Of a stretch of DNA of 64,000 nt, positions 58,772 through 64,000 are shown one piece after another. The notes below the pieces were generated by a model that had not been told where the DNA came from, ran no database searches, and saw only the letters and a list, made by a program, of their open reading frames with translations. The stretch comes from Oscarella lobularis (taxonomy: Eukaryota > Porifera > Homoscleromorpha > Homosclerophorida > Oscarellidae): positions 682,001 to 746,000 of the forward strand of contig NC_089178.1 of the NCBI RefSeq assembly GCF_947507565.1, written 5' to 3'. Within the stretch, counting starts at the first letter, position 1. The number at the start of each line of letters is the position of its first letter. The translations under genes were made by a program, and so were the position numbers.

Positions 58772-59015
58772 ACTTATAATGTGTTGAAGAAGTATACACA
58801 AAAGCACTAGTGCAGTGTACGCGAAAGTACGCGAGTGCGCGCGATACTGCACGTCTCGTGCACGTGCATGACCGACGACCTCGCATTGATATCATCTCAG
58901 CGTGCCTTAGCGTGGACTTTCCGTTGGGGCGAACCGAGGACGACGTCGGGGGCGAAAGCGCGCCGATTCGATTCGGGTACACGTCAGACGGACAGCGGCG
59001 GTGGCGACGAGAACG

Positions 59016-60177
59016 ATGAGCAGCGACGAGGAGATCTCGTGGATAACCTGGTTCTGCGGTCTGAAAGGAAACGAATTCTATTGCGAGGTGTGAAACGAGG
59101 CGACGTTTAGGAAAAAACGCGAAGGGTAGCGAGCGTGAGGGTATAGAAGAGAACGGGTAGGGGATCGTATCGACTAGAAGCGCCCAAATGGGCGGAGATC
59201 GACGGGGGCCGCGCAATCTGACGTCGTACGCTTCGCTCTTTAGGTGGACGAAGACTACATACAAGATAAGTTCAATTTGACGGGACTGAGCGAACAGGTG
59301 CCCCACTATCGCGACGCTATCGACATGATACTCGATTTGGAGCCACCCGAAGGTGAGAGCGACGAAAAGGGTCGCGCGCGTTCACGACTCCAGTTACGCT
59401 GCATTCCCTTGTCTTTTTCTTCTTTTTTTTTTTTCTAGAAGATAGCGACGAACCGAATCGGGGCGATTTGATCGAGCAAGCGTCGGAAATGCTTTTCGGT
59501 TTGATACACGCTCGTTACATATTGACGAATAGGGGAATATCGTTGATGGTGAGTAATGGAGGGGGGGGGGGGGGGGGCTGTAGGCCAGTTTTTCACTTCG
59601 CTGCTTCTCTTTTAGTTGGAGAAGTATCACAATGGCGAGTTTGGTCATTGTAGTCGCTACTACTGCGATAATCAGGCTCTTCTTCCTGTGGGTCAGTCCA
59701 ACTTTCTTGACTAATGTTATGCTTGGGTAATCGTTTGCTTTGCTAAGGGCTGTCGGATCTGCCCGGCGAGGCGATGGTGAAGTTGTACTGTCCCAAATGT
59801 CAGGATATATACAATCCAAAGTCGTCAAGACATCAACATATCCTTTCAACCGCGAGATGCGGCGGGGGCAATGTATAATACTATTGATTTATATTTCTTG
59901 ACCTTGTTCTCACATGTTGACGGTGCTTACTTTGGAACCAGTTTTCCCCACATGGTCTTCCTAGTGCATCCCGAGCTCAGGCCACCCAAGCCCCAAACAG
60001 AATACGTACCAAGGCACGATTGATATTTATTCACCGTCACTCCTTTCATTAGCCTAATTGCTTATTAGGCTCTATGGATTTAAGATCCATCCGATGGCTT
60101 ATCAAATTCAGTTTCGAGCGTCTGAACGCTTTCGCTCGACCCACCAAAGTCGCTCACACAAGAGCAGTCACAAATGA
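59016..60177 (+). CDS. csnk2b: casein kinase 2 regulatory subunit beta, paralog 2
   Basis: Exons 59016-59087, 59244-59352, 59439-59548, 59616-59691, 59748-59837, 59914-60013 and 60069-60177. [20 protein letters not shown] is near the canonical start. [41 protein letters not shown] and CPKC are intact. The last exon reads [16 protein letters not shown], closely matching vertebrate CK2-beta. Two introns are unusual: 59838-59913 is AT-AC and 60014-60068 has a GC donor. Without the latter the protein would end early at VPRHD. Closer to the vertebrate protein than paralog 1. Confidence 0.93.
59561..59577. repeat. G17 homopolymer in csnk2b-2 intron 3
   Basis: Seventeen consecutive G, 12 nt after a splice donor. 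It may be an intronic splicing enhancer or G-quadruplex former, or partly a sequencing artefact of length. Confidence 0.85.
59838..59913 (+). other. U12-type AT-AC intron in csnk2b paralog 2
   Basis: 76 nt. Donor ATATCCTTT is the exact U12 AT-type consensus; branch-like TTTCTTGACCTT has its branch A at 59901, 12 nt before the AC acceptor, within the usual 10-16 nt. Removing it joins RHQ to HVDGAYFG in frame; no GT-AG alternative does. Paralog 1 has no intron here. Confidence 0.85.
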
Positions 60178-60356
60178 GTGCAAGAAAACCATCAAAGAAG
60201 AAAAGAGATTGAGGGGGAGACATAGACTTGTGCACTAGACAATGTAATGAATGACACCAAATAAAGCACTCTATAAAGTTTACGAAAAACGAGAGCATAG
60301 AGAGATTTCTTAGACGGCTAATAATAATAAGTCTAGTCAGAGGAATGCAGATCATT

Positions 60357-61056
60357 TCAAGCTGTTCTCAGTATGATGTGAATGCCCGAGTCAGAATGAA
60401 CGGGCTGACTCAGCTCGCCAATTCGAAGGTTGTAGCTAAAGGAAATGCTCCATAAGAGGTAAATACCAATCAATTAATTAATTAAAAGACCAATATAATC
60501 TATGTATGACAACCCCCTATATATTAGCAAGCCCCCCTTCTCCTTATGTTTATGACTTACGCCGCCTCTTCGAATGGCTCTAATCAATAAATATGTATTT
60601 TAGGAAATATGTAAAAGGCGTGGGTTAGTTCTCACTTTGCATTTGATTGCGACCGAATTTTCCCAAATCGCCTCCGTTGCGCGCCGAACTGCAGTCGCTC
60701 TCCTTTCGCGCCAATTCGGCGAATTCGACTTCGCCGCTGGCAATCTTATTGCGGAAATCTGGAGTTCGTCACGTGATGTCACCGAAGAACGATTCTCGCG
60801 TTCTCGCGTTCGTCTTGCCTATGATCATGCTCAACGCCTCCTCTTTCGTGCGCGTGATTTTGTCCGATTTCCACGACGCCGGTCGACGCGATTCGCGATG
60901 TTTGACGAGAAGATGCGACGCTTGGATTTCGTCTTTCGCCGCGTCGGTCGGCTTCGTCCACTGGCTCGCGTTCGTTAACGTGTTCAGATAGTATTTCTCG
61001 CCCGTACTACGCGACGTCTTTTCGATCCACCCCGCCGGCAGCGATGGGTCAGACAT
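60357..61056 (-). CDS. pin1: peptidyl-prolyl isomerase PIN1
   Basis: Isomerises phospho-Ser/Thr-Pro bonds. Exons 61056-60819, 60758-60636, 60579-60561 (19 nt) and 60435-60357. WW domain [18 protein letters not shown] then NASQW. Parvulin domain: [17 protein letters not shown] (phosphate-binding Lys and Arg-Arg), the catalytic Cys in ESDCSSA, and the active-site His in SGIHIILRT. The first intron has a GC donor (minus ATAG then GCAAG); using it gives exactly family length at [16 protein letters not shown]. Confidence 0.94.
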
Positions 61057-61074
61057 TTTCCTTCGGTATCCTAT

Positions 61075-61080
61075 CACGTG
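61075..61080. promoter_or_regulatory. CACGTG E-box between pin1 and xab2
   Basis: In the 10-bp palindrome ATCACGTGAT within the 69-bp spacer between two divergent start codons. Confidence 0.45.
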
Positions 61081-61125
61081 ATCGCAACAAGAGCACTCTC
61101 CCGGATACGTTTTAGGAGAAAGAAG

Positions 61126-64000
61126 ATGCCCGTGGCGAGAAAGGAGGGATCTACCTTCGTCGTGGTACGCGTAAAGTGGGGTTTGCTGACAACAGCAAGC
61201 TCCCTTGTCCGTCTGCTCCCACTTTTATGTTCTAAATTAGCATCGGCCACGTGAAGGCCTCGCGTTTCATCGTCTAGACGAGTAGAGCGTTAGCTAAATG
61301 ATCAATCGAGTTGATGTGAAGCTTCACTAGGGGCTTCAGCGCTCTCGCTAGGCGAGAGGGCGTGCCAAGCCTTTTCACGTGCTCCCTTTTTTTAGGCCGA
61401 GTCCGACCTGCCGTTCGAAGAGGAAATACTGAGAAATCCGTATTCGGTGAAAGGATGGAATCGTCTTATCGATCACAAGCTCCACAGCAAATCGTCTAAG
61501 GCCGCACTCAACATGGTCTACGAGCGAGCTCTAAAAGAACTCCCCGGAAGGTGAAAGCGCGCGCGAAAAAAAGGCGGCACGGGCTGTTGACGTATTATTT
61601 TAATTAAAGCTACAAATTGTGGTACAATTATCTGAAACTGAGAAGAAAACAAGTCAGAGCCAAGTGAGATTTATCTTCTTTCTGTGTGTGTGTGTTTTTG
61701 AAAATTGATGGAAATGCAGATGTGTTACGGATCCGGTTTACGATGAAGTCAATGACTGCTTTGAAAGATGCCTCGTCTTTCTGAATAAAGTAAAGCGTTC
61801 TAGCAGCAAAACAAACGGGTTTTTTTTTTCAAAAAATTTTTTTCTCAGATGCCTCGCATTTGGTTGGACTATTGTCAGTTTCTGATGGACCAGAAAAGAA
61901 TCACGCAAACGCGGCGAACGTTTGATAGGGCGCTGAGAGCGCTGCCCATCACTCAGCATTCGCGCATTTGGCCGCTCTATTTGAAGTTCATTCGAATGCA
62001 TCCCATACCCGAAACGGCGCTGAGAGTCTATCGAAGATACATAAAAGTGAGACACGGACAGTCGTTGATACGTAAAACGGGCGAACATTTGCTTTAGCTT
62101 ATGCCAGAAAATATGGAGGACTACGTCGACTTTCTAAAGGAAATCGGCAGATTGGATGAGGCGGCGAAGAAATTGGCTTACATGGTCAATCGGGTTTGTA
62201 AAGGAAATGCGATGTTATTGAAGCGTGTCATGGCTGTATTGGCAGGAAAACTTCGTTTCAAAACACGGAAAGTCGAATCATCAAGTAAGTAACGGTATAG
62301 CGAATAAGAGTGTATTGATGGATCGATTTTTTCCTTACGCGTAGCTTTGGCACGAGCTGTGCGATCTGATATCTAAGAATCCCGACAGCATCAAAGGCTT
62401 CAACGTTGAGGCAATTATTCGTGGTGGCTTGAAACGATTCACTGATCAACTGGGTCAGCTTTGGTGCGCACTCGCCGACTACTTTATCCGAAGCGGGCAC
62501 TTTGAAAAAGTTGGTCAAACCTTGAGGCAAAGCGCTGTTGTTTTTAGTATTTCTTTTTTTCTAGGCTCGAGACATCTATGAGGAAGCTATTCAGACTGTT
62601 CTGACTGTGCGAGACTTTGGGCAGATTTTCGACGCTTATGCTCAATTTGAAGAGAGCATGATCAGCGCTAAAATGGAATCAACGGCTGAAACGGGGCCAA
62701 CGGAGGAAGGTCGGTCGAACCTACGTACGTGCATGAATCGAATTCAACGTGGTGATTATAAATAGAGGATATTGATTTGGAGTTGAGAATGACTAGATTT
62801 GAATATCTGATGGATAGAAGGCCTTTGCTATTGAACAGGTGAAATTTCGGCCTTTTTTTGCTCAATTGAGCTAATCACAAATTTTTCGTAGCGTTTTGCT
62901 TCGTCAAAATCCTCACAACGTCTATGAATGGCAGAAAAGAGTTGAACTCTACGAAGGAAAGGATAAGCCCAAGGAGGTACGGCACAAAATAAGAAAGCAA
63001 TGCCGTACCATGTACAGTATATGCGTTCTCAGATCATCAATACGTACACGGAAGCTGTGCAAACCATAGACGTTCGAATAGCGACGGGAAAACCGCATAC
63101 TCTTTGGATTGGCTTTGCCAAGTTCTATGAGAATCACGATCAGATTGCGGAGGTGATGAAGATATTCATTCTTCGAGAGCGACGCACTTATTCTCTCCAT
63201 CAATTTAATGATTAAAGGCTAGAGTGATATTTGAGAAAGCAGTCAAAGTGCCTTTCAAAGTCGTAGACGATTTGGCCTCGGTTTGGTGTGAGTACGCTGA
63301 AATGGAATTGAGACACGAGTGAGACGAAACACGTTATAGTATACACGTCACGACACTCTTTATGTTTTATAAGGAATTTTGAGAGGAGCCTAAAGTTGAT
63401 GCAGAGAGCGACTGCCATGCCCGGAAAAAAAGCGTCGTATTTTGACGACGTAATTTGCATTTGCATTTTTCACTATGTCAACTGTTCTCTTTTTATTGCA
63501 TCGGTTTTTGCGTAGACGGAGACGGTGCAGAATCGAGTGTACAAGTCGTTGAAGGTGTGGTCTATGTACGCCGACCTGGAGGAAAGTCTGGGAACTTTTC
63601 AGTCGACCAAAGCCGTCTATCAACGCATTTTGGATCTGAAAATCGCGACGCCTCAACTCATCATGAACTACGGCGTTTTTCTCGAAGAAAACAACTACTT
63701 TGAAGACGCATTCAAAGTGAATAATCTATAAACGCTCGCAGGCTTTTCATAGATAAGAAAACGTTTTTAGGTTTACGAACGAGGTGTTTCTCTTTTCCGA
63801 TGGCCTCACGTGTACGACATCTGGAATACGTACTTGACCAAATTCATCAAGAGATACGTTAGTTCATATCTTATGTACCCGTAGCCTTCCTTTGGAAAAA
63901 AAAGTGCACTAGGCGTTTTAAAACACCTTTCTTATTTGACCGAATAAGGCATTTATCGCTATTTTCAAATCTTTTGTTCTAGGGTGGGCAAAAACTTGAG
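61126..64000 (+). CDS. xab2: pre-mRNA splicing factor XAB2/SYF1 (5' part)
   Basis: HAT-repeat protein of the spliceosome NineTeen complex, also used in transcription-coupled repair. Exon 1 (61126-61164, [13 protein letters not shown]) is followed by a 231-nt intron and about 15 further exons to the window end. Family stretches: [96 protein letters not shown] and [20 protein letters not shown]. Incomplete: it runs off the right edge around GGQKLE, roughly two thirds through the protein. Confidence 0.93.

Noticed and set aside
60001-60023. Stop after VPRHD as the end of csnk2b paralog 2
   Set aside because: A GC-AG intron joins to [16 protein letters not shown], a conserved CK2-beta ending, with the same intron position as in paralog 1.
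1-64000. CRISPR arrays, rRNA genes, insertion sequences, viral genes
   Set aside because: None seen on either strand; the only mobile trace is the small pogo-like element at 38430.

Overview
The window is animal nuclear DNA. It holds 26 protein-coding genes (25 complete in the window, one running off the right edge) and one tRNA in 64 kb. Genes are packed tightly on both strands and split by very short introns, mostly about 50-70 nt. Notch, a homeobox gene with an Eh1 motif, a Rel-homology factor, CARD and CARD-death adaptors and TRP channels together indicate a metazoan. The compact architecture and the divergence of the families suggest an early-branching animal, most likely a sponge (homoscleromorph-like); the taxon is inference.

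Left part (1-6.8 kb): three tandem paralogs of an unnamed Ig/EGF protein family with extremely Lys/Arg-rich stalks. Two have a transmembrane exon and one lacks it. 6.9-17.5 kb: the phosphate exporter XPR1 (minus), a divergent Rel-homology transcription factor with a consensus kappaB-like motif upstream, a stand-alone condensation-domain protein related to peptide synthetases (minus), and the LIV-1 family zinc transporter SLC39A7/ZIP7. 17.6-21 kb: three adjacent CARD genes, one of them a CARD-death-domain adaptor resembling CRADD/RAIDD. 21-31 kb: cilium-associated genes, with ERICH6-like and CCDC180 divergently arranged and ANKRD45 next.

Middle and right (31-64 kb): TMEM115, an NK/Bar-like homeobox gene, the thiamine pyrophosphate carrier SLC25A19, TOPBP1 with nine BRCT domains, a full-length Notch with about 40 EGF repeats, SEC22B, a TRPC-like channel with an ankyrin N-terminus, alpha-aspartyl dipeptidase, tRNA-Asn(GTT), two CK2-beta paralogs flanking POLE3, PIN1, and the 5' part of XAB2/SYF1.

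Layout: many neighbours are divergent pairs separated by 40-350 bp, and four of these spacers contain a CACGTG E-box. Exon models were built by hand from splice sites, phase and family conservation. Four introns need a GC donor, and one intron in the second CK2-beta gene has all the hallmarks of a U12-type AT-AC intron. No prokaryotic features, rRNA or CRISPR were seen. Family names rest on remembered family motifs, not on a database search.
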